Assembly: GCA_030761205.1 (NCBI GenBank)
Contig: JAULJL010000038.1
Coordinates: 558,001 to 622,000 of the forward strand
Origin: Fremontodendron californicum
Lineage: Eukaryota; Streptophyta; Magnoliopsida; Malvales; Malvaceae
Direction of reading: 5' to 3'
DNA length: 64,000 nt
The position numbers were made by a program, and so were the translations under genes. A model generated the notes under the pieces. That model was given only the letters and a program-made list of their open reading frames with translations, ran no database searches and was not told the origin of the DNA. This document shows positions 11,607 to 26,570 of the stretch, piece after piece. Position 1 is the stretch's first letter, and every line of letters begins with the position of its first letter.

Positions 11607-11618
11607 GCTCTGATACCA
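11607..11618 (-). other. primer-binding site, initiator tRNA-Met type
   Basis: The minus strand reads TGGTATCAGAGC, complementary to the 3' end of plant initiator tRNA-Met, three bases inside the 5' LTR. This fixes the element's orientation. Confidence 0.95.
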
Positions 11619-11621
11619 AAT

Positions 11622-14458
11622 TGTAACACCCTGTCCGGATAATCTACCTAAAATCCGGCAGAGTTTCCTTTCTATCTCAACGATAATCCTCCTGCAAATA
11701 ACACTCAATTCATATCCTCAACCAGCAATATTCCTCAATACTATTATCACATATATCCATATATATTCAAAAAAATTTCCATGATCAATTTATGCTCAAA
11801 TCAAAACATATTGATCTATTGTCTCATATCTTCAAATATATACAATATATCCAAAAGTAAACCTATCTCAGCAAGGTTTACTAGATAAAAACATCAAAAG
11901 ATCAAGGCTTCAATAAATTTTTACTATGATGCCCACCACGTCACAATACTATTTGAAGCAGAGAATAGAGGAAGGTTGCAATCCCAACACCTAACTATCA
12001 CCTGAAAATGAGAATATGAAATGGTGAGATATATGAATATCTTAGTGAGTAAACAACTTTTAAAGCGTGTGAAAACTATAATGGTAGTCTGTAGAGCATA
12101 ATTTACATTTTCAAAATAAATAATAGTAAAATCATAATAACTAATTCAAAGGCGTAGCAAAGTTTTCAAATGTATAACAATATTATAATATTAAATCAAT
12201 GTATAAAATCTGTAAAGTAAATCAAGTTTCGTATAATTGGGCTCCAACTCCTTTAAAACATAATAGACGTTTTCAAAATAAATAATAGTAAAACCATAAT
12301 GAGTAATTCAAAGACGTAGCAAAGTTTTCAATTGCATAACAATATTATAATATTAAATCAATGTATAAAATCTGTGAAGTAATTCAAGTTACGTATAATT
12401 GGGCTCCAACTTTCTGTCGTGCACAAGAGTACATCCATGAAATAACCAGGCAATATCCATGTAGGCATACTAGTAGCCGGCCCCAAAGGCCAATACCACC
12501 ATAGGACGCCCCAAAGGCATATGTGTCACTATGATGTGCCCCCAAAAGGCAAATATAACGGGATAGGGACTCTGGAGGTGGCTCCCACCATAAAGGCGTA
12601 GCACGCAGCTCCCATACCCCAGTATAATATCACAGAATGGGGACTCTGGAGGTGGCTCCCGCCACAAAGGCGTAGCACGCAGCTCCCGTATTCCGGTCTA
12701 ATATCACGGAATGGGGACTCTGGAGGTGGCTCCCGCCACAAAGGCGTAGCACGCAGCTCCCGTATTCCGGTCAAGGAAATAATCTCATACATTAAGTCAG
12801 GTGGAGCCAAAACCATGTACGTCAAATTCTATGTAAAATCATATTTCATAAAATCTACCAACTTACTCGATATAATATTTCTTGAAATAAAACTACTTTA
12901 ATAACAAATCAATTTATATAATTAAATATCGTATATACCTTTAATGCATAAAATAAATATCATGCTAAAAATATATATATATATATAATTATAATTAAAG
13001 AAATTTCATATAACTATAGTTGTCGTCTACTCACAATCCTTGAGATGATCTCACTGTACACCTCGACCTGAAACTTCGGGATCCATAGGTGACGTCGGAT
13101 CTACGTGGCCTAGAGATTAACAATAATTAGTATCTATACATGCTCAAAGCATTACACAATTTTGAATGCAACTTAAGTCTCATAATCTTCCCTCAAGGTC
13201 AATACTAATTCCTCATACTCAAAACAACATATCCCAAATTTTTAATATCATTTCCATAATCATTTTCTCCAAATATTCAACTCCATAATCATGTCCTTAT
13301 CAAATTCGTTTCTAGTATTCCATGCCTTAGAAATTTTCATAATCCATAACCATCCTTTGATACTATATTTCTCTTAGGCAATAAATTCCTTAATATCAAG
13401 TTAGATTAGAAAATCATAACTTGAGTTTGGTAAGGAATTTGGAAGTGATCCCAATTGTTTTATTTCAACCAATATATCTAATTTATGAATAAAATAACTA
13501 ACTTATACAACTAGAACAAAATTTTGATCAAATTTGATAAATCCCGAAACCATGCTGAAACAGAGGTCACACTGAACAGTCAACTTCACCGAATTTTATC
13601 TTTTTAACCGCTTATCGGTTTTGGGTGATTCAAAGACTAAAATTCTTGTATTGAAGTCTAGTTTCTAGGAAAAATATCAAAAAAATATAAACCCAACTGT
13701 GTCGAACCCAGAAAATCCGAACAGCAAGCATGCTCAGAAAACAGTGGTCACACTGAACAGCCAACTTCACCGAATTTTATCTTTTTAACCGCTTATCGGT
13801 TTTGGTTGATTCAAAGACCAAAATTCTCGTAGTGAAGTCTAGTTTATAAAACAAATATCAAACAAATATAAACCCAACTGTACCGAACCCAGAAAATCCG
13901 AACAGCAAGCATGCTCAGATTCCCCTGTTTTGCTTTTTCTTCCCATTTTCTTGTTCATGCTTTCAAATCCTTTTAATTCTTACCAAAAATGAGTAAAATT
14001 CATACTTAATAGATGTATTTCAGACCTTAACATGTTTATGGAGCAAAGATCTTAGCATGCTCAAGTAGAATATCTAAAGAAAATGAAGAATTTATCAAGA
14101 AACTAACCTTGGTTGTAATTGTTGTTGAGATTTTGGTGGAGTTCTTGAAGAGAAATGGAGGAGATGAAGAAATTGGAGAGGGGAGGCTGCCGGCTGCTCA
14201 TTTAGAAAATGAAGATACCTTGTGTTTTCGGGAGATCAATTGAACATAAGGGATATTTTTTTATTTTTGGGATAATTGCATATTGGTCCCTCAACTTTTT
14301 ATAAATAACCATTAAGCCCCTAAACTTTTTTAATATGTTCATTTTGATCCTTTCTTCTTTTATTTCCTTCACTTATAACTTCTTACCAATTTCCAAGTTT
14401 GTCCTTAAAATTTTCGGGATTTAACTTTACATAATTATACGTAACCTCGGTTGTGACA
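11622..14458 (-). repeat. 5' LTR of the Ty3/gypsy element
   Basis: 2,837 bp, same ends and internal duplications as 4951-7786. Differences seen by eye number about nine substitutions (for example near 12040, 12515, 12634, 12823, 13062, 13670, 13702, 13847-13850) plus a TA-run and a T-run length change. It should carry the element's promoter. Confidence 0.97.
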
Positions 14459-17400
14459 ATATATATGTAATTGTAATATATATCAATGCAATTGTAATAT
14501 ATCTATGTAATTGTAATATATTTATGTAATTGTTATATATCTATTATATCTATGTAATTGTAATACATCTATGTAATTGTAATATATCTATGTAATTTTA
14601 ATATATCTATGTAATTCTATGTAATTGTAATATATCTATGTAACTATAATATATCTTTGTAGTTGTAATATATCTATGTAATTGTAATATATTTATGAAA
14701 TATATCTATGTAATATTACTTAGATACATTATTAATTGTAATATATTTATGTAATTGTAATATATCTATGTAATATATTATCTATATAATTGTAATATAT
14801 CTATGTAATTGTAATATATCTATGTAATTATAATATATCTATGTAATTGTAATATATCTATATAATTTTAATATATCTAAGTAATTGTAATGTATCTATG
14901 TAATTGTAATATATCTATGTAATTGTAATATATCTATGTAATTGTAATGTATCTATGTAATATATCTATGTAATTGTAATATATCTATGTAATTGTAAGG
15001 TATCTATGTAATATATCTATGTAATTGTAATGTATCTATGTAATATATCTATGTAATTGTAATATATCTATGTAACTATTACATAGATATATTACAATTA
15101 CATAGATATGTTACAATTACATAAATATATTACAATTAATAATGTATCTATGTAATTGTCGTGTATTGTTATATATCTAATGTGTAACTGTAATAAATAT
15201 ATTTGTTTTTAGTAATTACATAAATATATTACAATTACATAGATATATATATTAAAATTACATAGATATACTATTACAATTATAAAGATATATTACAATT
15301 ACATAGATATATTACATAGATACATTAGAATTACATAGATATATTACAATTACGTAGATATATTACAATTACATAGATACATTACATTTATGTAATATAT
15401 CTATTAATTGTAATATATATGTAATAGATATGTAATATTACGTAGATATATTACATAAATATATTACAATTACATATATTATTACAATTACATAGATATA
15501 TTACAATTACATTTTTTTGTAATTACATAGATATATTACAATTACAATTACATAGATACATTACAATTACACGTTAGATATATTAAAAAACATGTAATTG
15601 TAATATATCTATGTAATTGTAATAGATATATTACAATTACTGAAAACTTACTTTTACATAGATATATTAGAATTACTGAAAATATTATATGACTATATCT
15701 AATGTTTTCTGTAATTGTAATATATATATATATATATATATATGTAATTGTCAAATATTTATATAATTGTAATATATTTGTGTAATATATCTATGTAATT
15801 GCATATATTTATGTAATTGTAATATATCTATTTTGTTGTAATATATTTATGTAATTGTAATATATTTGTGTATATATTACAATTACATAGATATATTACT
15901 ATTAAATAGATATATTACAATTACATAGATACATTATAATTACATAGATACATTACAATTATATATATAAAGTTTTCAGTAACATAGATACATTACAATT
16001 ACATAGATACATTACAATTACACATTAGATATATTAAAATACATGTAATATATAATGTTTTCGAATTACATTGATATATTAGAATTACATAGATACATTG
16101 GATATATATATATATTACAATTACATAGGCATACTACAGTTACATAGATATATTACAATTACATAGATATATTACATAGATACATTCCAATTACATAGAT
16201 ATATTACATAGATACATTACAATTACATAGATATATTACAATTACATAGATATATTAAAACTACATAGATATATTATTACAATTATATAGATATATTATA
16301 TTATATATTACAATTACATAGATACATTACAATTACACATTAGATATATTAAAATACATGTAATATATAATGTTTTCGAATTACATTGATATATTAGAAT
16401 TACATATATACATTGGATATATATATTACAATTACATAGATATACTACAGTTGCATAGATATATTACAATTACATAGATATATTACATAGATACATTACA
16501 ATTACATAGATATATTAAATCTACATAGATATATTATTACAATTATATAGATATATTATATTATATATTACAATTACATAGATACATTATAATTACACAT
16601 TAGATATATTAAAATACATGTAACATATAATGTTTTCGAATTACATTGATATATTAGAATTACATAGATACATTGGATATATATATACTACAATTACATA
16701 GATATACTATAGTTACATAGGTATATTACAATTACATAGATATATTAGATAGATACATTACAATTAAAAAACATGTATTACATAGATATATTACAATTAC
16801 ATAGATATATTACAATTACATAAATATATTACAATTAATAATGTATCTATGTAATATTACATAGATTTATTACATAAATATATTACAATTACATAGATAT
16901 ATTACAACTACAAAGATATATTATCTCTGTGATTATATCTATGTAATATATCTATGTAATTGTAATATATCTATGTAATAGTAATATATCTATGTAATTG
17001 TAATAAATATATTTATGTAATTGTAATACATATATGTAATTGAAATACATCTATGTAATTGTGATACATCTATGTAATTGAAATATATCTATATAATTGT
17101 AATATATTTATGTAATTGTAATATATATATCTATGTAATATATCTATGTAATATCTATTACAATTACATAGATATATTACATAGATATATTACAATTAAA
17201 ATACATGTAATATATATATATATCTATGTAATATTACATAGATATATTATAATTACATAGATATATTACAATTGCATAAATATATTACAATAACATAGAT
17301 ATAGTATAATTACATAGATATATTAGAATTACATAGATACATAGATATTACATGTATATATTACAATTACATAGATATATTACAATTACATAGATGTATT

Positions 17401-17505
17401 TCAATTACATAGATGTATTTCACTTACATAGATATATTACAATTACATAGATATATTACATAGATACTTTACAATTACATAGACATATTACAATTACATA
17501 GATAG
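14459..17505. repeat. AT satellite block with local higher-order repeat
   Basis: Forward units to about 15080, then frequent strand switches (for example 14714, 16850, 17231). From 16021 a composite containing TTAGATATATTAAAATACATG and ATAATGTTTTCGAATTAC occurs three times (16021, 16336, 16596), spacing 260-315 bp. The first ~650 bp continue the duplicated segment shared with 20555-21120. Confidence 0.92.
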
Positions 17506-17719
17506 TACAGCAGTAGACACTCAATAACAGAGAATACAAGCTAAGCAAGAATGCAATAACATTAGGCACTCAATAACATTCAGTGAAATCCAAGCCAAGT
17601 TAAGCTAGAATGCAATATGTTCATCTATGGCAAATGGAAAAGGAAAGAATAGGAAAATACAAAGTCATAATGTTTATAATCCAAATCTGTTACATATAAG
17701 TAAACTATTTTCTATAAAA
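17506..17719. other. non-satellite DNA downstream of CACTA transposase fragment
   Basis: Mixed-composition sequence containing two imperfect copies of a CACTCAATAACA-type phrase. No coding evidence. Probably 3' flank or intron of the transposase gene fragment to its right, since satellite resumes on its left. Confidence 0.5.
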
Positions 17720-18222
17720 TTAAAAAATGTCCTCCCTATTATGTTCATCTATGGGATCTTCTTCTACATGCTCATTCTCCATCTCTGGTGTGACGTCCAC
17801 TCCTTCATCATCAGCTTCATTTCTAACCCAATTTGAAGCACTACGCGTATCATCTAATTCATCATCATGCATTTCTCCATTCTCTTGCTCTTTATCGAAG
17901 GATAATAGATCACCCATATCAAATACATCCCTAAGTTTTGCATGCTTTACAAGAACCCAACCTTGATAACCTTCATCCTTAACATAGTATACTTTCTTAA
18001 CTTGTGATGCCAACATAAAAGGATCATGAACCAAATTAGTTCCACTGTGGGCTAGATGTGAAAAATTCACAAGTGTGAAATCAAACTTATCTTTCTTGCA
18101 ACCTCTATTGATATCAATCCAATCACATTTAAATAACACAATCTTAAATCTACCAGAATAATTCAACTGAATGATATCTGTTAAAGCCCCGTAATAATTA
18201 ACTTCTCCTTCAATAGGTAATA
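17720..18222 (-). pseudogene. CACTA transposase C-terminal fragment (DUF4216 domain)
   Basis: The open frame enters from satellite at 18222 and runs to TAA at 17720-17722. Upstream of the first Met (18166) it already encodes EGEVNYYGALTDIIQLNY. Then come VLFKCDWIDINRGCKKDKFD, TLVNFSHLAHSGTN, DPFMLASQVKKVYYVKDE and GWVLVKH. That order is the DUF4216 pattern found after the TNP2-type transposase in plant CACTA elements. The last ~70 residues are acidic (DDEL, EADDEGVDVTPEMENEHVEEDP). The N-terminal transposase with its catalytic domain is absent, so this is a captured fragment. It lies opposite in strand to the CACTA ends at 4235 and 19800. Confidence 0.85.
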
Positions 18223-18520
18223 TAGTTACATAGATATATTATGTAACTGTAATATATCTATTTTGTAATATATTTGTTTTTAGTAATTACAATTACATAG
18301 ATATATTAAAACTACATAGATATATTATAATTACATAGATAAATATATTACATAGATATATTACAATTACATAGATATATTACAATTACAATTACAAAGA
18401 TATATTACAATTACATAGATATATTAGAATTACAATTACATATATATGACAATTACAGAAAACATTAGAATTACATATCTATTGTAATATTACATAGATA
18501 TATTACATAAATATATTTAT
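18223..18520. repeat. AT satellite block
   Basis: Short, mostly reverse-strand units between the transposase fragment and an Ogre/Tat fragment, including one palindromic switch near 18490. Confidence 0.9.
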
Positions 18521-18985
18521 TGGAACTCGTTTCCAATTTTTTCTCCTTTTTTTTTACCATACACTTGAGAATTCTAAATTCTTCCTTAGTGAAATGATAA
18601 TTCGATGAGATGGGATAAAATCTAAGGAAAAACCTTTCAAATTAAATATTCATGCTTGATCAAAATGGACTTTTAAAGCACGTAATGTAGGCCATGGCTC
18701 AGGGTTCAGAAAGAAAGGATAAATAGGCCCAAAATATGTGTTTGAGGGTAATCAGATCAAGGATCTTTTCTTGAGGAGGAATCTCTTTGAAGCATTTGTC
18801 CCTTTTGGACTTTTCATTCCTTTTGACTTTTGCGTCTTTTCTTCTTCGTTCTTGGCTTTCAATTTGCCATGTCTTTCACATTTTTTTTCTTTCATTTTGC
18901 CCTCTTCTTTTTTTTTTTCCGACAGAGCGAGCACGTATTTATTCGGGGCTCCATTTGCTTTGCATCTGTCTTTGAGCTAGGATTC
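18521..18985 (-). mobile_element. captured internal fragment of Ogre/Tat-like element
   Basis: From TACCATACACTTGAGAATT (18555) to CTTTGAGCTA (18979) it matches 35577-36039 inside the large element in the same orientation, with scattered substitutions and about 38 bp missing. Non-coding in both places; T-rich ORFs here are chance. Satellite cuts it on both sides. Confidence 0.88.
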
Positions 18986-19006
18986 ATTACAATATATCTA
19001 TGTAAA

Positions 19007-19800
19007 TGTAATTTTATTTTTAATATTATGAAATATTTTGTACTTTCTTATAATGGTTTTTTTTTTATATGAAATATCTTGGATTAAATTATAAATATAT
19101 CAAAATTAGTATTTGAAAAATATGATAAAATTTTATTTTTACCGACGCTCTGACCTCTATACTGACAGTTCATATAACAACAAAAAATGTATAGTATACT
19201 GACGGAGTAAACCGTCAGTAAATTTACGACAAACAGTCGCTATAGGTTAATTGTATATTTTACATTTTAATCTATACCGACGGACGCAAAAAAAAAAAAA
19301 CGTCGATATATGTATATCTATGGTATCTATACCGACGGATACAAAAGCCGTCGGTATAGATACGGTATCTATACCTACTGATACAAAAGTCGTCGGTATA
19401 GATGCGGTATCTATACCGACGGATACAAAAGCCGTCGGTATAGATACGGTATCTATACCTACGGATACAAAAGCCGTCGGTACAGATGCGGTACCTATAT
19501 TGACGGATACAAAATCCGTCGGTATAGGTAAAAGCAAAAGGGGCTACCCCAACATAGGCTATACCGATGGTAGTAACATTAGTGACATCTAAAACCGTCG
19601 GTATAGGTTATACATCCTATTCCGACGGTCACCTTTTCCGTCGGTATAGGTCTATACCGACGAGGGTTTTACCGTCGCTTAATTTTTTGTCAGAATAGTC
19701 ATTTTGACCGTCGGTATAGTGTTTTAGGACTTTTAGCGACGGATTTTGGATTTTACCAACACTTTTTGGACCGTCACTATATGGAAATTTGTTTGTAGTG
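19007..19800 (+). mobile_element. CACTA 3' end fragment, copy 2
   Basis: Aligned almost base for base with 3441-4235, including subterminal repeats, CACTA-type terminus at 19800 and the flanking TAGATATACTA. Its left junction differs: here it begins 28 bp after the Ogre/Tat fragment, and the exon region seen at 3101-3279 is missing. A few substitutions separate the copies. Confidence 0.92.
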
Positions 19801-22800
19801 TAGATATACTACAGTTACACAAATATATTACAATTACATAGATATATTACAATGTATTACACAAATATATTACAATTACTTAAATATATTACAATTACAT
19901 AGATATATTACAATTACGTAGATATATTACAATTACATAGATATATTTACAATTACATAGATATGTAATTGTAATATACAATTACATAGATATATTACAT
20001 AGATATTACAATTACATAGATATATTACAATTACATAAATATATTACAATTAATAATGTATCTATGTAATATTACATAGATATATTACATAAATATATTT
20101 ATTACAGTTACACATTAGATATATTATAATTACAATTGCATAGATCTATATTACAATTACATAGACATATTACAATTACATAGATACATTACAATTACAT
20201 AGATATATTACATAGATATCTATGTAATATAATTGTACTACATAAATATATCAATGTAATTGTAATATATCTATGTAATTGTATTATATCTATGTAAATA
20301 TGTTAATGTAATATATCTATGTAATTGTAATAATATATGTAATTGTAATATATCTATTTAATTGTAATATATTTATGTAATTATAATATATCTATGTAAT
20401 TGTAATAAATTTATGTAATTGAAATATATTTGTGTAATTGTAATATATCTAAGTAACTGTTGTATATCTATGTAATTGTAATATCTATGAAATTACAATA
20501 TATCTATGTAACTGTAATATATCTAGTACATTCATATATTATTACAATTATATAGATATATATGTAATTGTAATATATATCAATGCAATTGTAATATATC
20601 TATGTAATTGTAATATATTTATGTAATTGTCATATATCTATGTAATTACATCTATGTAATTGTAATACATCTATGTAATTGTAATATATCTATGTAATTT
20701 TAATATATCTATGTAATTCTATGTAATTGTAATATATCTATGTAACTATAATATATCTTTGTAGTTGTAATATATCTATGTAATTGTAATATATTTATGA
20801 AATATATCTATGTAATATTACTTAGATACATTATTAATTGTAATATATTTATGTAATTGTAATATATCTATGTAATTATTATCTATATAATTGTAATATA
20901 TCTATGTAATTGTAATATATCTATGTAATTTTAATATATCTATGTAATTGTAATATATCTATGTAATTTTAATATATCTAATTAATTGTAATGTATCTAT
21001 GTAATTGTAATATATCTATGTAATTGTAACATATCTATGTAATTGTAATGTATCTATGTAATATATCTATGTAATTGTAATGTATCTATGTAATATATCT
21101 ATGTAATTGTAATATATCTATGTAACTGTAGTATATCTATGTAATTGTAATATATATTTCCAATGTATCTATGTATCTATGTATCTATGTAATTCTAATG
21201 TTTACATAGATATATTACAATTACATAGATATATTACAATGGCATAGATATATATTACAGTTACATATATATCTATATAATTGTAATAATATATGAATGT
21301 AATAGATATATTACAATTACATCGATATATTACAATTGCATAGATATATATTACAATTACATAAAATTACATAGATATATTACAATTACATAGATACATT
21401 ACAATTACACAAATATATTATCTATGTAATATATCTACGTAATATATCTATGTAATATATTATCCATGTAATTGTAATATATTTAGGTAATTGTAATTGT
21501 AAAATATATATATCTATGTAATTGTAATGTATCTATGTAATTGTAATATATTTATGAAATATATCTATGTAATATTACATAGATATATTACATAAATACA
21601 GTACAATTACATATATTTTTACAATTACATAGATATATTACAATTACATAGATGTATTACAATTACATAGATATATTACATTTACATAGATATATATTAC
21701 AATTACATAGATATATTACAATTACATAAATATATATTACATAGATATATTACAATTACACATGTATATATATATATTACATTAACACTATTAAATATAT
21801 TACAATTACATAGATATATTACATTTATATAGATATATTTCAATTACATAGATATATTACAATTACAATTACATAAATATATTACATAGATATATTATAA
21901 TTACACATGTATATATATATATATATATATTACATTAACACTATTAAATATATTACAATTACATAGATATATTACATTTATATAGATATATTTCAATTAC
22001 ATAGATATATTACAATTACAATTACATAGATATATTACATAGATATATGATAATTACAAAAATATATTTATGTAATTGTAATTGTAATATATCTATGTAA
22101 TTGTAATATCTATGTAATATATCTATGTAATTCTAATGTTTACATAGATATTACATGTATATAATTACATAAATATATTACAATTACATAGATATATTAC
22201 AATTACATAGATATATTACAATTACATAGATGTATTACAATTACATAGATATATTACAATTACATAGATACATTACAATTACAAAGATACATTACAATTA
22301 CATAGATACATTACAATTACACATTAGATATATTAAAATACATCTATGTAATTGTAATATATCGATGTAATTGAAATACATCTATGTAATTGAAATACAT
22401 ATATGTAATTGTAATATATCTATGTAATTGTAATATATCTATGTAATTATATACATGTAATATCTATGTAAACATTAGAATTACATAGATATATTACATA
22501 GATATTACAATTACATAGATATATTACAATTACAATTACATAAATATATTTTTGTAATTATAATATATCTATGTAATATGTCTATGTAATTGTAATTGTA
22601 ATATATCTATGTAATTGAAATATATCTATATAAATGTAATATATCTATGTAATTGTAATATATTTCATAGTGTTAATGTAATATATATATATATACAAGT
22701 GTAATTATAATATATCTATGTAATATATATTTATGTAATTGTAATATATCTATGTAATTGTAATATATATCTATGTAAATGTAATATATCTATGTAATTG

Positions 22801-25800
22801 TAATACATCTATGTAATTGTAATATATCTATGTAATTGTAAAAATATATGTAATTGTACTGTATTTATGTAATATATCTATGTAATATTACATAGATATA
22901 TTTCATAAATATATTACAATTACATAGATACATTACAATTACATAGATATATATATTACAATTACAATTACTTAAATATATTACAATTACATGGATAATA
23001 TATTACATAGATATATTACGTAGATATATTACATAGATAATATATTTGTGTAATTGTAATGTATCTATGTAATTGTAATATATCTATGTAATTTTATGTA
23101 ATTGTAATATATATCTATGCAATTGTAATATATCGATGTAATTATAATATATCTATTACATTCATATATTATTAAAATTATATAGATATATATGTAACTG
23201 TAATATATATCTATGCAATTGTAATATATCTATGTAATTGTAATATATCTATGTAAACATATTACATAGATACATAGATACATTGGAAATATATATTACA
23301 ATTACATAGATATACTACAGCTACATAGATATATTACAATTACATAGATATATTACATAGATACATTACAACTACATAGATATATTACATAGATACATTA
23401 CAATTACATAGATATATTACAATTACATAGATATATTACATAGATAGATTACAATTACATAGATATATTACAATTATATAGATATATTACAATTACATAG
23501 ATACATTACAATTAATTAGATATATTAAAATTACATAGATATATTACAATTACATAGATATATTAAAATTACATAGATATATATTACAATTACATAAATA
23601 TATCTATGTAATATTACAATTATATAGATATATTACAATTACATAAATATATTACAATTACATATTTTTGTAAATACATAGATATATTACAATTACATAG
23701 ATACATTACAATTACAAAGATACATTACAATTACATAGATACATTATAATTACACATTAGATATATTAAAATACATCTATGTAATTGTAATATATCGATG
23801 TAATTGAAATACATCTATGTAATTGTAATATATCTATGTAATTGTAATATATCTATGTAATTATATACATGTAATATCTATGTAAACATTAGAATTACAT
23901 AGATATATTACATAGATATTACAATTACATAGATATATTACAATTACAATTACATAAATATATTTTTGTAATTATAATATATCTATGTAATATGTCTATT
24001 TAATTGTAATTGTAATATATCTATGTAATTGTAATATATCTATGTAATTGTAATATATTTATGAAATATATCTATGTAATATTACTTAGATACATTATTA
24101 ATTGTAATATATTTATGTAATTGTAATATATCTATGTAATTATTATCTATATAATTGTAATATATCTATGTAATTGTAATATATCTATGTAATTTTAATA
24201 TATCTATGTAATTGTAATATATCTATGTAATTTTAATATATCTAATTAATTGTAATGTATCTATGTAATTGTAATATATCTATGTAATTGTAACATATCT
24301 ATGTAATTGTAATGTATCTATGTAATATATCTATGTAATTGTAATGTATCTATGTAATATATCTATGTAATTGTAATATATCTATGTAACTGTAGTATAT
24401 CTATGTAATTGTAATATATATTTCCAATGTATCTATGTATCTATGTATCTATGTAATTCTAATGTTTACATAGATATATTACAATTACATAGATATATTA
24501 CAATTGCATAGATATATATTACAGTTACATATATATCTATATAATTGTAATAATATATGAATGTAATAGATATATTACAATTACATCGATATATTACAAT
24601 TGCATAGATATATATTACAATTACATAAAATTACATAGATATATTACAATTACATAGATACATTACAATTACACAAATATATTATCTATGTAATATATCT
24701 ACGTAATATATCTATGTAATATATTATCCATGTAATTGTAATATATTTAAGTAATTGTAATTGTAAAATATATATCTATGTAATTGTAATGTATCTATGT
24801 AATTGTAATATATTTATGAAATATATCTATGTAATATTACATAGATATATTACATAAATACAGTACAATTACATATATTTTTACAATTACATAGATATAT
24901 TACAATTACATAGATGTATTACAATTACATAGATATATTACATTTACATAGATATATATTACAATTACATAGATATATTACAATTACATAAATATATATT
25001 ACATAGATATATTACAATTACACATGTATATATATATATTACATTAACACTATTAAATATATTACAATTACATAGATATATTACATTTATATAGATATAT
25101 TTCAATTACATAGATATATTACAATTACAATTACATAAATATATTACATAGATATATTATAATTACACATGTATATATATATATATATATATTACATTAA
25201 CACTATTAAATATATTACAATTACATAGATATATTACATTTATATAGATATATTTCAATTACATAGATATATTACAATTACAATTACATAGATATATTAC
25301 ATAGATATATGATAATTACAAAAATATATTTATGTAATTGTAATTGTAATATATCTATGTAATTGTAATATCTATGTAATATATCTATGTAATTCTAATG
25401 TTTACATAGATATTACATGTATATAATTACATAAATATATTACAATTACATAGATATATTACAATTACATAGATATATTACAATTACATAGATGTATTAC
25501 AATTACATAGATATATTACAATTACATAGATACATTACAATTACAAAGATACATTACAATTACATAGATACATTACAATTACACATTAGATATATTAAAA
25601 TACATCTATGTAATTGTAATATATCGATGTAATTGAAATACATCTATGTTATTGAAATACATATATGTAATTGTAATATATCTATGTAATTGTAATATAT
25701 CTATGTAATTATATACATGTAATATCTATGTAAACATTAGAATTACATAGATATATTACATAGATATTACAATTACATAGATATATTACAATTACAATTA

Positions 25801-26570
25801 CATAAATATATTTTTGTAATTATAATATATCTATGTAATATGTCTATGTAATTGTAATTGTAATATATCTATGTAATTGAAATATATCTATATAAATGTA
25901 ATATATCTATGTAATTGTAATATATTTAATAGTGTTAATGTAATATATATATATATATATATATATACAAGTGTAATTATAATATATCTATGTAATATAT
26001 ATTTATGTAATTGTAATATATCTATGTAATTGTAATATATATCTATGTAAATGTAATATATCTATGTAATTGTAATACATCTATGTAATTGTAATATATC
26101 TATGTAATTGTAAAAATATATGTAATTGTACTGTATTTATGTAATATATCTATGTAATATTACATAGATATATTTCATAAATATATTACAATTACATAGA
26201 TACATTACATAAATACATTACATAAATACATAGATATATTACATAGATACATTACATAAATACATTACAGTTACATAGATATTACAATTACATAGATATA
26301 TTAGAATTACATAGATATATTAGAATTACATAGATATATTACTATTACATAGATATATTACAATTACATAGATATATTACAATTACATAGATATAATTAC
26401 ATAAATATATTACAATTACATAGACATATTATAATTACATATATACATTACAATTACATAGATATATTACATAGATGTATTACAATTAAATAGATGTATT
26501 TCAATTACATAGATAAATATTACAATTACATAGACATATTACGTAGATATATTACAATTACATAGATATA
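19801..26570. repeat. long AT satellite array with segmental duplication
   Basis: 6.8 kb of 19-bp units in both orientations with palindromic switches (for example 20068, 20812, 21566, 22881, 24096, 24835, 26156). It contains the empty target site at 20551-20570 and a ~3.26-kb-spaced duplication (20770-22930 with 24035-26200). A sub-block with ATATATCGATGTAATTG occurs at about 22340, 23770 and 25600. Confidence 0.93.
20551..20570. other. empty (pre-insertion) target site of the Ty3/gypsy element
   Basis: Reads TATAGATATATATGTAATTG, exactly what is obtained by joining 4941-4950 to 14464-14473 with one copy of ATATA. The flanks on each side also correspond. Confidence 0.9.

Larger units (their letters stand above)
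4951..14458 (-). mobile_element. complete Ty3/gypsy LTR retrotransposon (chromovirus/Tekay-like), coding-dead
   Basis: A 9,508-bp element read on the minus strand: 5' LTR 11622-14458, initiator-Met primer site 11607-11618, internal region 7787-11621, polypurine tract next to 7786, 3' LTR 4951-7786. It is flanked by 5-bp duplications ATATA (4946-4950 and 14459-14463). Domain order Gag, protease remnant, RT, RNase H, integrase, chromodomain-like tail is Ty3/gypsy. The internal region (3.8 kb) is short because the Gag/protease junction is deleted. Several frameshifts and stops occur, and the RT catalytic motif is altered. LTRs differ by about nine substitutions and two small indels, so the insertion is young. 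The uninterrupted target is preserved at 20551-20570. Confidence 0.96.

Noticed and set aside
15548..17260. Ile/Tyr-rich ORFs (15548-15754, 17078-17260)
   Set aside because: Direct translations of the AT satellite.
18738..19072. Phe-rich plus ORFs and Lys-rich minus ORF
   Set aside because: T-rich non-coding Ogre/Tat internal fragment; the homologous region at 35828-36064 gives different reading frames.
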